Source: an uncultured Alphaproteobacteria bacterium (GTDB lineage Bacteria; Pseudomonadota; Alphaproteobacteria; CAAHEQ01; UBA3637). Taken from it: DNA of 50,894 bases. The notes beneath the pieces are model-generated. The model worked only from the letters and a program-made list of their open reading frames with translations, was not told the origin of the DNA and did no database searches. Made by a program: the position numbers and the translations under genes. Positions within the stretch are counted from its first letter, which is position 1. The number at the start of each line of letters is the position of its first letter. Shown one piece after another: positions 7,970 through 17,800 of this stretch. The stretch covers positions 1 to 50,894 of the forward strand of contig CANQUX010000011.1 of NCBI GenBank assembly GCA_947627155.1. The letters run 5' to 3'.

Positions 7970-8419
7970 ATGAAAAATCATATTTATTTTTTACAAAAAG
8001 CCGTTCAAGAAAGTGCGCATTCCGTTCGCGTCGGTTGTTCGCCCTTCGGCGCCGTTATCGTGAAAGACGGAAATGTTATTGCCAAAGCCCACAATCAGGT
8101 TGTTTCTCATCAAGATCCCACGGCGCACGCGGAGGTTTCCTGCATTCGCAAAGCCTGTCGCAAGCTGAAAACGCACGATTTAAGCAATTGTGTTTTATAC
8201 ACCTCTTGCGAGCCGTGTCCCATGTGTTTAAATGCTGCCAAATGGGCAAACATCACACAAATTTTTTATGCGGCCTCCCGTGATGATGCCGATGCCATCG
8301 GTTTTCGGGACAGAGTGTTTTATGAAGAAACGGTGGTTTCTTTAAATCACCTTGACTTGAAAGAGGCGCGTGAAATTATGGATGCCTGGTTTGCCAAAGC
8401 CGATAAAAAACCTTATTAA
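7970..8419 (+). CDS. guaD: Guanine deaminase-like nucleoside/base deaminase
   Basis: This 149-aa zinc-dependent deaminase of the cytidine-deaminase fold is most like Bacillus-type GuaD, which converts guanine to xanthine. Visible are PFGAVIVKDG (25-34), the catalytic HAE (53-55), and the zinc ligands in SCEPCPMC (79-86), with DPTAHAEV and YTSCEPCPMC matching GuaD rather than TadA. The start at 7970 has AAAGGAGA seven bases upstream; an earlier in-frame ATG at 7880 has no such site. It stands alone between convergent and divergent genes. The exact substrate (guanine, cytosine or another base) cannot be settled from sequence alone. Confidence 0.85.
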   Translation: MKNHIYFLQKAVQESAHSVRVGCSPFGAVIVKDGNVIAKAHNQVVSHQDPTAHAEVSCIRKACRKLKTHDLSNCVLYTSCEPCPMCLNAAKWANITQIFYAASRDDADAIGFRDRVFYEETVVSLNHLDLKEAREIMDAWFAKADKKPY

Positions 8420-8422
8420 AAT

Positions 8423-8878
8423 TTAAAAAATTTTTTCCATACAAACGGCATCGCAAAAACCGGCTTTTGTTTTATAATAATTTTTGCGCTGCCCGATAGG
8501 ACAAAACCCTTTTTTATCATATAAGTTTCTGGCTGCCGTGTTTTGAACGGAAACCTCCAAAAACAAGCGATGAATGCCTTTTTCGACAGCATATTGAAAC
8601 AAATAATCCAAAAATTTTTCGCCCAATCCCGCTCTGCGAAAACAAGGCGCGACACACAGCGTTAAAATTTCCATTTCGTCGGCCACTTTTGAACAAACCA
8701 GCAAGGCTTTTTCATCAATCCAGCCGATTGTTGTCGGTAACGATATCACTGATTCAAACGACTCCTTCGACCACGGAAAATCAAAACTTGTCTGATGCAA
8801 AGCAGCTGCCGCTTCGCAAAAAGCCGACGTTAATAAAACAGGCGTTAAAGAGAGGGGTGTTTTATTTTTTTGAAGCAA
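8423..8878 (-). CDS. rimI: Ribosomal-protein-alanine N-acetyltransferase
   Basis: A GNAT-family N-acetyltransferase, expected to acetylate the N-terminal alanine of ribosomal protein S18. The 151-aa protein has the acetyl-CoA loop CFRRAGLGEKFLDYL, preceded by EILTLCVAP, and the C-terminal VSVQNTAARNLYDKKGF motif typical of RimI. It starts with TTG at 8878, preceded by a GAGG site six bases upstream, and overlaps the end of tsaB by 17 bp. The tsaB-rimI pairing is common in bacteria and indicates translational coupling. Confidence 0.9.
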   Translation of the reverse strand: MLQKNKTPLSLTPVLLTSAFCEAAAALHQTSFDFPWSKESFESVISLPTTIGWIDEKALLVCSKVADEMEILTLCVAPCFRRAGLGEKFLDYLFQYAVEKGIHRLFLEVSVQNTAARNLYDKKGFCPIGQRKNYYKTKAGFCDAVCMEKIF

Positions 8879-9479
8879 GTGTCACCTCGGCATCGCGCAT
8901 ATAGTAAGCAACGGGCGGCAATAAAACCTCTTTTTGCGTTTGATAAATCGAAATCATTTGTTCGGCGGGCGACGCCGGAAACGGCAATATTTTAATCGAT
9001 GCATTTGAAAACTCTTCGGGTTTATCCGTGATAATCGGCAAATTTGTTTTGATAATTTCATCTGCCTTTAAAATTTGCGGCGTGCCTGACTGTGATGATT
9101 GAAACAGTTGCGTATAAAAATCACCGCGCCGCGTGTCCAGTGCGACAAGGCACGGCAGTTGAGCATTTGCCGCCGCAATATGAAAGCAGGAAATGCCCGC
9201 AAGCGGAATATCAAGCGCCAAAGCCAAGCCTTTGGCTGCCGCAAGCCCGATTCGAACGCCCGTAAACGAGCCGGGTCCCACTGCCGCTACAAGCGCGGAT
9301 AATTCTTGCATCTCCCGGTGACTTTTTTCAAATAATTCTTGAATGCGCGGCATTAAAATTTCACTTTGTCCGCGTAAAACACAAGCGTTATAAGAAGCTA
9401 AAATCCGTTGATTTTCCGCCAAGGCTACCGATAAGCACGCACCCGACGTATCTATTGCCAAAACTAAATTTTTATTCAT
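8862..9479 (-). CDS. tsaB: tRNA threonylcarbamoyladenosine biosynthesis protein TsaB
   Basis: TsaB is the scaffolding, inactive ASKHA-fold partner of TsaD in forming t6A37 on ANN-decoding tRNAs. The 205-aa product begins with LAIDTSGACLSVAL and contains the family-defining VGPGSFTGVRIGLAAAKGLA (about 68-87), then ALDTRRGDFY. Length is slightly shorter than the E. coli protein (231 aa). It is followed by an overlapping rimI. A substrate of the pathway, tRNA-Thr, happens to be encoded just upstream. Confidence 0.95.
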   Translation of the reverse strand: MNKNLVLAIDTSGACLSVALAENQRILASYNACVLRGQSEILMPRIQELFEKSHREMQELSALVAAVGPGSFTGVRIGLAAAKGLALALDIPLAGISCFHIAAANAQLPCLVALDTRRGDFYTQLFQSSQSGTPQILKADEIIKTNLPIITDKPEEFSNASIKILPFPASPAEQMISIYQTQKEVLLPPVAYYMRDAEVTLASKK

Positions 9480-9598
9480 AAAATTGTTTCCTTAAAACAA
9501 GATAAACAAAACTTACCATTTTTTTTGCGGGAAAGCAAGCCTGATTTTAAGGAAAATAAGCAAAAACAAAAATAAGCGGAGGTATCGAATAAAAAAAA

Positions 9599-9674
<76 letters not shown>

Positions 9675-9685
9675 ACTGTTTGACC

Positions 9686-9714
9686 TTTATACACAATATT
9701 TTTTAAAAAAGCAA
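9686..9714 (-). promoter_or_regulatory. Sigma70-type promoter of tRNA-Thr
   Basis: On the minus strand, TTGCTT (9709-9714) and TATAAA (9686-9691) are spaced by 17 bp and sit about 12 nt upstream of the tRNA. The layout is the same as for tRNA-Glu. Confidence 0.75.
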
Positions 9715-9740
9715 GTGTTTTTTTTAAAATTAAAAAATTT

Positions 9741-10898
9741 TTAAACAAACCGATCGTTCGTTCGTGCCGAAAAAACTGCCGAAACGGTATCGGTTGGGTT
9801 TGACAATAAATTCAATTCCTGCTTCTCCGCACCGGAATTTTGTGTTAAAATTGATGACAATCCTTGTTGCTTATTATTATCTTTATTTTCCGTTTTCTCA
9901 TTCATTTTTTGAGGAGCCGGCTCGTTCTTTTGCGGCGTTTCGGGAAGATGAAATTCTTCTTTAATTTTTTGAACAGTGGGAATTTTCATTAAGGCCTCTG
10001 TTCCGTATCTTTGTCGATAAATATCAGCATACTTGTTCAACAAAGAGAAATTCCAAACCGGTTCTTTTTGTGCTTTATATGCCGTATATTCATCGGTAAT
10101 CATATTTTCCAGCTTTTTTTGAAAAGCTTTCTCACAACTTTCGGCAATCATTTCTCTTTCAACGTTAAAAGAAAATTGTTGAAACGAATCCATTTGTTCA
10201 TAAAGCTTGTCAATTTCTTTCTGATGAATTCGATACCGTTGAAAAATTTGATTTTCTTCTTCATTAAACGTGTTTAAAGCGCTTTTTTCATCCCATTGCG
10301 GATAAAATGATTTTAAAAATATTTTTTCTTCTTCACTTCTTTTCGTTAAAATTTTTGCCCGTTCATAATTCACCTCCGGCATAAAATATTGAAACGATTC
10401 CCGATCCGGTAAAGTAACGTTCGGTTCTTTGCGATTGTATAAACCGTACATATCGGAAAGGGCTTCTTTGCCGAACATTTGTCCGTAAATCTGCGCCCAA
10501 TTTTTTTCTTCATCCTTCAAAAACAAATCGTTCGTTCCGGCATTATTATTTTCTTCAATGGCGGTAATAATGCGACTTAAATGCGTTTCAATATCATCTT
10601 TCAAAAACACAAGTGCATATTTTTGAACCTCATTTTTACCGGCATTAATTTCGGCTTGTTCATTAAGATTTAATTTTTGATATTGATCCTCGAATACCTG
10701 ACTGACTTTTTCATATCGCAATAACGGATTATACACTTCGGAAGAAACGGCTGCGGACTTATTCGAATATTGTTTCAACAATTGTGTATTAACGGAATTT
10801 ACCCCATCCGTCGTTTCGTTCCATTGCGGATAACGCGCTTTCAAAAAAGTTGTTAAGCGGCATAAATCAAACAACTTTTTGATAACGGCTTCATCCAT
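9741..10898 (-). CDS. Unrecognised protein with an internally duplicated domain
   Basis: This 385-aa protein is rich in Glu, Lys, Gln and Asn, helical in character, and has no signal peptide or membrane segment. It contains two related halves: FLKARYPQWNE (18-28) and FLKSFYPQWDE (194-204) open the repeats, and WAQIYGQMFGKEAL (134-147) and YADIYRQRYGTEAL (290-303) close them. The last 65 residues are a low-complexity Gln/Asn/Lys tail. It follows the ankyrin-like gene by 9 bp and is the last gene of the apparent ftsK-lolA operon. I do not recognise the family. The context hints at an envelope or cell-cycle link but does not prove one. Confidence 0.8.
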   Translation of the reverse strand: MDEAVIKKLFDLCRLTTFLKARYPQWNETTDGVNSVNTQLLKQYSNKSAAVSSEVYNPLLRYEKVSQVFEDQYQKLNLNEQAEINAGKNEVQKYALVFLKDDIETHLSRIITAIEENNNAGTNDLFLKDEEKNWAQIYGQMFGKEALSDMYGLYNRKEPNVTLPDRESFQYFMPEVNYERAKILTKRSEEEKIFLKSFYPQWDEKSALNTFNEEENQIFQRYRIHQKEIDKLYEQMDSFQQFSFNVEREMIAESCEKAFQKKLENMITDEYTAYKAQKEPVWNFSLLNKYADIYRQRYGTEALMKIPTVQKIKEEFHLPETPQKNEPAPQKMNEKTENKDNNKQQGLSSILTQNSGAEKQELNLLSNPTDTVSAVFSARTNDRFV

Positions 10899-10907
10899 TT
10901 TAAACTC

Positions 10908-11648
10908 TTAAAATTCGCTTTTAGTTAATGATTCGGGCTTAAACGGTTCATCCGGCTCTGCTTCAATGACATTACCGGCTGAAGTCTTTTCTTTTTTGCT
11001 TTCCTTGGCAACCGGCCGACTTTTGGCTTCTTTCTTATCATTTTTCGCTTGAGCAGCAGCTTCCTTTTCTGCCGCTTCTGCCTCGGCTTTGGCTGCTGCC
11101 TCTGCCTCAGCCTTCGCTTCTGCCGCATTTGCCGCCGCGGAAGCTCCCATAATCAGCTTATTCGTTACTTGATCGACCAGCTCCGTGTTTAACAACACCG
11201 GATTTTGATTCAAATACCATAAAATGGTTTCACCGCGCGAATCGGTGGCCATAATATCAACACCGGCATTTAAAATCAATTGCATAATATTAATACTCGG
11301 TGAATGATATGCGGCAAAAAATGACAACGGAATTTCTTTGGGCGCTCCCGGAATCGGATAATCCGTATTCGACACCAACACATCTACCGGTAATTTAGAA
11401 TTTTCAATCAAGGCTTTAACAATAGAACTGTTTCCGCGTAAAATAGCCAATTGATAAACATTTCCCCCGCATTTGGGACGAATATTTAAATTAACGTTAT
11501 TATTAATCAGCTTCATGACGTCTTCTTCGGTACGAGCTGTTCGAATTACCTGTTGAAGCGGTGAATAAGAACATTCTTTGGCTGCACCGAAAGCAACCGT
11601 ATTAATTAAAAAAGCAGCTGCCGCTATCACCATTGATATTTTATTCAT
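10908..11648 (-). CDS. Exported ankyrin-repeat-like protein with Ala/Lys-rich tail
   Basis: This 246-aa protein has a signal peptide (MNKISMVIAAAAFLINTVAFGAA). About four ankyrin-like helices pairs follow, recognisable from VYQLAILRGNSSIVKALIE, PLSFFAAYHSPSINIMQLIL and GVDIMATDSRGETILWYL. After about residue 165 comes a charged Ala/Glu/Lys segment likely to form a long helix or disordered tail. A strong AAGGAG site precedes the ATG. It sits 11 bp after lolA and 9 bp before the duplicated-domain gene. A periplasmic protein-binding role is inferred from the fold only. Confidence 0.8.
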   Translation of the reverse strand: MNKISMVIAAAAFLINTVAFGAAKECSYSPLQQVIRTARTEEDVMKLINNNVNLNIRPKCGGNVYQLAILRGNSSIVKALIENSKLPVDVLVSNTDYPIPGAPKEIPLSFFAAYHSPSINIMQLILNAGVDIMATDSRGETILWYLNQNPVLLNTELVDQVTNKLIMGASAAANAAEAKAEAEAAAKAEAEAAEKEAAAQAKNDKKEAKSRPVAKESKKEKTSAGNVIEAEPDEPFKPESLTKSEF

Positions 11649-11659
11649 GGAATCACTCC

Positions 11660-12298
11660 TTATTTCTTTTTATACGGATTATGGAATAAAAATGTTTTTT
11701 TGTCAATAGGAACATTAAATTGCGTGTCAAAAAGTGAAACGGTTGACTTAACTCCCTCCATATCCACAACATCCCATTGTTTTAATTGCATACTGTCTTT
11801 ATCAATAATCAGCGTTAAACTGCCCAATTCCCGCGCATCTTTTTTAATAGCCGTTACATAATATTCATCCAACACGGTTCTGACATCGGTAACCAAGAAT
11901 TCGGGATCGCTGAATTTGAGTTTTTCCTTTAAAATTAAGCTCACGGGTGTTTGCTGCAAGCGAAAATAATTCACTTCTTTTAAATCTTTGTCATGATAAA
12001 TCAAATAGCCGTTATGCGCATAAAATTCCAGCGGCGACCCTTTTTCATAAACCAGACGCATTTCTCCCGGACGCGATAAATAAAGCTCCCCGGTTTGCAA
12101 ATCATCTTGCATTTTCGAGTTAAATTGCGCAAACTTGGCTTTTAAAGTTTTAATTTTATTATAAGCCGATTCGACTTTTTGCAAAATTTCGCGATTTTGC
12201 GGCGTATCAATTCGTTTATCAACATCTGCCTGCGCCGAAAAATGCACACCGAAAACAAAACTTGCAATCAATAAGCCGTATAAAAAACTTTTTTTCAT
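11660..12298 (-). CDS. lolA: Outer-membrane lipoprotein carrier protein LolA
   Basis: LolA is the periplasmic chaperone that takes lipoproteins from LolCDE to the outer membrane. The 212-aa product has a signal peptide (MKKSFLYGLLIASFVFG) and the LolA hallmarks YNKIKTLKAKFAQ, GELYLSRPGEMRLVYEKGSP, YHDKDLKEVNYF and an LTLIIDKDSMQLKQW strand. The ATG at 12298, with AAAGGAGA upstream, is preferred to an in-frame upstream ATG that lies inside ftsK. Following ftsK by 16 bp is the common alphaproteobacterial arrangement. Confidence 0.93.
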   Translation of the reverse strand: MKKSFLYGLLIASFVFGVHFSAQADVDKRIDTPQNREILQKVESAYNKIKTLKAKFAQFNSKMQDDLQTGELYLSRPGEMRLVYEKGSPLEFYAHNGYLIYHDKDLKEVNYFRLQQTPVSLILKEKLKFSDPEFLVTDVRTVLDEYYVTAIKKDARELGSLTLIIDKDSMQLKQWDVVDMEGVKSTVSLFDTQFNVPIDKKTFLFHNPYKKK

Positions 12299-12314
12299 TT
12301 GTTCTCCTTTAACT

Positions 12315-14693
12315 CTATGCGTTATCCGTCGGCACGATAATTTCACGTTTACCGGCAATGTTCGGCTTTGATATAACCCCTTCCGCCTCCATTCTGTCAA
12401 TTAAATCGGCCGCTTTATTATACCCGATTCGCAAAACGCGTTGCACATAACTGATGGTCGGCTTTCTGTCACGCAAAACAATGGCCACTGCTTTATCATA
12501 TAAATCACCCGATTCCGATTCGCCAGCCCCGCCGAAGCTGATATCTGCCGAATCGTTCGCGGCATCGGGATCAGCAGTCACGGCTTCCACATATTCCGGC
12601 TCAGCCTGCATTTCCCAATGATGCACCACGCGTTCCACATCGTTATCACTGACAAACGGCCCGTGAATACGCTGCGGCGCGGAACCGGCCGGCATAAAGA
12701 GCATATCGCCCTTACCCAGCAATCGTTCGGCACCCGGCTCATCTAAAATGGTGCGTGAATCGATTTTACTGCGCACCTGGAAAGACATGCGTGACGGGAA
12801 ATTCGATTTAATGGTGCCCGTAATCACATCAACCGACGGCCGTTGCGTTGCCAAAATCAAGTGAATGCCGACCGCGCGCGCCATTTGCGCCAATCGTTGA
12901 ATTAAAGGATCAACTTCTTTCCCGCATCTGCCCATTAAATCGGCCATTTCATCAACAATAATCACAATATACGGAATCGGCGTTAAATCAAACTGCTGTT
13001 CTTCAAAAATCGGCCGTCCCGTTTCGGGATCAAACCCGGTTTGCACCCTTCGTGTTAATTCTTTACCTTCACGCGCCGCTTCCGCCAATTTTTGGTTATA
13101 GCCGGAAATGTTACGCACCCCTAACTGACTCATGGAACGATATCTGTCTTCCATTTCACGCACTGCCCACTTTAACGCCACAACGGCCTTTTCCGGCTCG
13201 ACAACCACCGGCGTTAACAAATGCGGTATGCGATTATAAACCGATAATTCAACCATTTTCGGATCAACCATAATCATGCGACATTCTGCCGGCGTAAACC
13301 GATATAACAGCGACAGCACCATGGTGTTAATGGCAACCGATTTACCCGAACCCGTGGTACCGGCAACCAGCAAGTGCGGCATTTTGGCCAAATCGGCAAA
13401 AACAGGCGCCCCGCCGATATCTTTCCCCAAAATAAGGGGCAAAGCGCCGCTGTTTGTTTGAAAATTCACGTTTTCGATCATTTCCCGAATATAAACCGTT
13501 TCCCGTTGTTTATTCGGCATTTCGATACCGATATAACACGTTCCCGGAATAACAGCTATTCGCACCGATTCCACACTCATTTTCATGGCAATATCGTCCG
13601 CCAGCGAAATCACGCGCGCGGCCTTAATCCCATCGGCCGGCAAAAATTCGTAAAGCGTTACCACCGGCCCGGGATGCGCCTGTTCCACCTTTCCTCTCAC
13701 GTTAAACTGCGCCAACACTTTTTCCAACGCGCGGGAAACGGTGTCCATTGCCTCTTTGGAAAGCCCTTGAACATTACTGATCTTAACGGGATCCAACAAA
13801 TCGGATGCCGGCAATTCCAATGTATTTTTTTCATTTGTTTCTTCATCAATTTCCGTTCTTTGCGAAGTTCGATTCGAATCGGCGCGCGTTTTTTGCAAAC
13901 TGACGGGTTCCGTCGGCTTGATTTCCGATGTTTTTGATATCGGCGTTTCATGCTCGCCGTTCAAAAAGGCGAACGAGGGCTCCACGCGTTCAACGGGCTC
14001 CGTTTTTTCTTTCTTTTTAAACAAGAAACGACGTTTTTCTTTAGATTGTGCTTTTTCCGATGTTTCCGCCTCATCCGACACTTTTTCAATAACGGCAGAT
14101 GATGCGGGCGCCGTTACGGTCGCTTTTTGTTTTATATGAACATTTTTCACCATTTTCTTTAATTTATCCGTCGGAACGGCGCGCACGGTTGCCGCCGCTT
14201 TTCGCGATAACAACATCACCGGCACTTTTAAAGAGAAAATCAGGCACAGCCCCGCAATACCGTAGGCAATAAAGCGATAAACACTGGATTGCAACACAAA
14301 AAAGCGATTAAAGAAATATCCGACATAACCGCCCTTGCCGGCTTTAAACCACGCGGAATCCAACGAGGTTTGCAAATCACTTAACAACCAAACAGCCGTT
14401 AAAAAGGCGCATAAAAACATCAAAAACCGAAAAGCCACCCATTTTGTGCGGCGCCACAAGAACAATCCGAACACAATGAAAGCAATCGGCACAACAAAAG
14501 CCATCACGCCGAACAGTTGCAATAACAAATCGGCCGTTAAGGCACCGAACGCCCCGCACCAATTTTTAATGCCGTACGTGCCGGCAGCATTCAACGATGA
14601 ATCGGTTACCTGATATGTCACACACGCGACAAGCGAAAATAAGCCGAATAAAATCAACAATAAAGCAAATAATTTTCGTAAAAAGTTTTTCAT
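12315..14693 (-). CDS. ftsK: DNA translocase FtsK
   Basis: FtsK is a septum-anchored hexameric motor that pumps chromosome termini and activates XerCD recombination during division. The 792-aa protein has four membrane helices in the first 170 residues and a charged linker (about 180-300). The motor domain carries Walker A AGTTGSGKS (about 444-452), MVDPKMVELSVYN and IVDEMADLM, and a C-terminal winged-helix gamma domain (about 725-792, SYVQRVLRIGYNKAADLID) that reads KOPS sites. The linker is short compared with E. coli, as is normal in alphaproteobacteria. It leads an apparent four-gene operon with lolA. Confidence 0.97.
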   Translation of the reverse strand: MKNFLRKLFALLLILFGLFSLVACVTYQVTDSSLNAAGTYGIKNWCGAFGALTADLLLQLFGVMAFVVPIAFIVFGLFLWRRTKWVAFRFLMFLCAFLTAVWLLSDLQTSLDSAWFKAGKGGYVGYFFNRFFVLQSSVYRFIAYGIAGLCLIFSLKVPVMLLSRKAAATVRAVPTDKLKKMVKNVHIKQKATVTAPASSAVIEKVSDEAETSEKAQSKEKRRFLFKKKEKTEPVERVEPSFAFLNGEHETPISKTSEIKPTEPVSLQKTRADSNRTSQRTEIDEETNEKNTLELPASDLLDPVKISNVQGLSKEAMDTVSRALEKVLAQFNVRGKVEQAHPGPVVTLYEFLPADGIKAARVISLADDIAMKMSVESVRIAVIPGTCYIGIEMPNKQRETVYIREMIENVNFQTNSGALPLILGKDIGGAPVFADLAKMPHLLVAGTTGSGKSVAINTMVLSLLYRFTPAECRMIMVDPKMVELSVYNRIPHLLTPVVVEPEKAVVALKWAVREMEDRYRSMSQLGVRNISGYNQKLAEAAREGKELTRRVQTGFDPETGRPIFEEQQFDLTPIPYIVIIVDEMADLMGRCGKEVDPLIQRLAQMARAVGIHLILATQRPSVDVITGTIKSNFPSRMSFQVRSKIDSRTILDEPGAERLLGKGDMLFMPAGSAPQRIHGPFVSDNDVERVVHHWEMQAEPEYVEAVTADPDAANDSADISFGGAGESESGDLYDKAVAIVLRDRKPTISYVQRVLRIGYNKAADLIDRMEAEGVISKPNIAGKREIIVPTDNA

Positions 14694-14842
14694 AAAATCC
14701 TCTTGTATTCATCATAACGAAAAACGAAGAAAAATACAAGTTTTTTTAACGAAAAATAACCTCGAAAAGCATTTTTTCCCTCTTCTGCGTCATTTTTTGT
14801 CGTAGAAGTTTCATTTGATTGTTTTTATTTATTTCGGGCAAC

Positions 14843-14875
14843 AAAAAAAGGCGGATGAACAATGCCTCCGCCTTT
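14843..14875 (-). terminator. Terminator of the large autotransporter gene
   Basis: Stem AAGGCGGA / TCCGCCTT with a 10-nt loop is followed on the minus strand by a run of seven T. It lies 19 bp after the autotransporter stop. Confidence 0.9.
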
Positions 14876-14893
14876 CTTTTGGTTCGGTTCATA

Positions 14894-17800
14894 TCAGAAC
14901 TTGTATTTCAAGTTGGCAAGCCCTGTATGATTGGTGTAATCGCCTTTGAACAAACCTTCGTATTCGATGGCGACCTCCGCTTTCCGATTGATATCCAACC
15001 CGATGCGGGCACCGACTTCAATGCCGAAGCGATCCATATTTTCGGTTTTCACTTCATAGACACTGCCGTTCAGCAGATTGACATGCATTTTGGTATCGGG
15101 TTCAATAAAGTCGTATGTTAAAGCGGCTCTCAATTCAGGATACCATGACAATGTCGGCGACAAGGTATAACCGATGGTGTATTGCGCACCCAAGATACCT
15201 GTCAACGTGTTACCGTCAGCGGAACCGACGCTTTGACCGACCGTATCGGTGTAGGAATGTTGTTTCGTATAGACATACCGTGCGCCGATTTCGGGTTTAA
15301 TCACCCCTGTTGCCCAATCATCATTGACATAGGGACCCATTTTTTGTCCGAACATCACTTGAGCACCGAAAGCATCAACATTATAATTGGCTTTCACATG
15401 ATGATTAAACACTTTTTTGTCTTCATCATATTTCGACCGTGTATACATGGCCAACCAGTTTGCATAGAAGCGATTCGGATTATAGTTTCCGTAAATCATA
15501 CCGGTATGCGATTTAATATCCGTATCGCGTTGCACCGATTCGCCGCTTGATTTTGTGTAAGCATAAGCAACACCCAAGCGAACGGCATCGTTGACATGAC
15601 CGTCAAAGCCGACGGAAATACCGCGATTATCCATATCCCAGCCTTTCCGGACATCATATTTTGATTTACCGTACAAGCCTTGAACCCACAAATTGGAGTC
15701 ATGCCGCGGGAAACGATAGAAACGTTTGCCCCGATGGATATAACCCGTACGATCCATGGATTCGTAGAAGCGATCGCTCACAATAGAGGCCAACCGTTGT
15801 GTAATTTCGGTTGCATGGGCTTGAATGAGCGGCGACACATCGGGTGCCAAGCCGTCTAAAGCCTCTCTTTGTCCTTCTTCAACTTCAAACAATTTCCGTT
15901 GAATATCCAATGCATCGCTGTTTTGCGTGATATCATCACCGTCAAGCCAACCGTCATTGGTATTCACTTCATTTTGATCGCAACCCGGACAAGCATTTTT
16001 ATCTCTCCGATAAACTTCATAATTACCATCGCCCAAAGCTCTTGTTCTATAGTTGGCATGTTCTCCGAAATCGGTAAATTCGCCGGTAATATTTCCGTCC
16101 AAAATTTGATAGTCTTTTTTCTCGCCTTTTGCCAAAGTACCCGCACTGATTACAACATCTAACGTTGTATTATCTTGCGCAACGTTAATATCGTTTGCGC
16201 TAATTCTTCCGTGATTTCCGTCGGGCTCTTTACTCACGTGCGTTTTAATGGTGGAATTGGCGTTAATGTTGACTTCATCACCATACATCACACCGGCACC
16301 TTCCACATTACTGCCGCCCAAGTCAACCGTTGAGCCGGTAATATTCACCGTACCGACTTTACGTTCGCTATCACTTGTCAATTCTGCACCGGTATTAATT
16401 CCCTGATGCAATTGCAAGTTACTGTTGGTAATTTCCATTCTGCCGCGATTGTAAATATCTTGCGATTGATCAAACAAGGTATGCAATTCACCGGCCGGAC
16501 GCGGCGTTGTGCTGTCGGGATAGGGTTTGTAGTTCAAGTCAATCTGATCATCAGCGCCATCAATGGTTACAACGCCCGAATCGTCGTTATAAAGGTTTTG
16601 ACCGAGCGCGGCCGTATTACCTTGAATGGTCACGCCGCTGCCTTGAATGGTTAATTCGCCGTTATTATAGATACCGCCGCCGTTACCGGTTGCTTCATTG
16701 CCGGAAATGGTTGTATTTCCGTCAATAACAGCCACACCGCCTTGATCGTTATAAATACCGGCACCGGAAACAGCCGTATTATTTTGCACTCTCACATTTT
16801 TGGCATTTAAGTCTTGCGCGTTATAAATACCGCCGCCGTGACCGGTGCCGGAGCTGCTTTCAACGGCTTGGTTGCCCAAAATAACCGTGCCGTCAATGTT
16901 CACGTTGCTTCTGTTTGCATACGATTCGATATTCACGTTTGCCAAACCACCGCCGACGGCTGCCGTATTGTTGAAAATAACGCCGTTGACAATATCCGTT
17001 TGTGCGGGGCCGTTTGAGTTACGCGCAAAAACACCACCGCCGTTCTTCTTTGCCGTATTACCGACAATGGTAGCATTAACCAAAGTCGTGTTACCGTTAG
17101 AACCGATAGCACCGCCGTTGGTTGATGAGGTATTGCTCGTGAAGGTATCATTAACAGACATCCATGTACCGTTATCGTTATAAACGGCAGCGCCGCCAAG
17201 AGCCGCATTACCCTTAACCTCATTACCCGTAAAAACATTTCCTGTGGTCTTTAACAAGGTATTTCCGACTCCTGAACCCAGGTCGTGATGTATTGCGATA
17301 GCACCGCCGAATCCTGTGACACTATCAGTGGTAGATGTGACCGTGTTATTGAGGAAATCGGAATTCGTAACCTCTGCCGAAGCATTGTTATCAAGGACTA
17401 AGGCACCGCCGTTTGTGGCGCTGTTATTGCTAAACAGCGTATTTGTAATAGAATCGATTGTTCCGCCGTTATAAATAGCACCGCCGGAATCTGTTGCTGA
17501 ATTGTTACTGAACGTTGCTTGATAAATTGAACCGATTGTTCCTTTGTTATAAATGGCACCGCCTTGTGCATTATCACCTGTTGCCTTATTTTCATCAAAT
17601 AACGCTTTAATGCTTCCAATGTTTCCACCATTTTCAACCGAAATGGCACCGCCCCATTTTGCAGTGTTCGCACCGAATATGGTTCTGGCAATGCTATCTA
17701 CATTTCCGAAAACATCAATAGCACCGCCTGAGCCGCCGGCCGAATTCTTTACAAAATAATCATCATAAAATGTGTTATCATTAGTGCTGCTTACAAGAAC

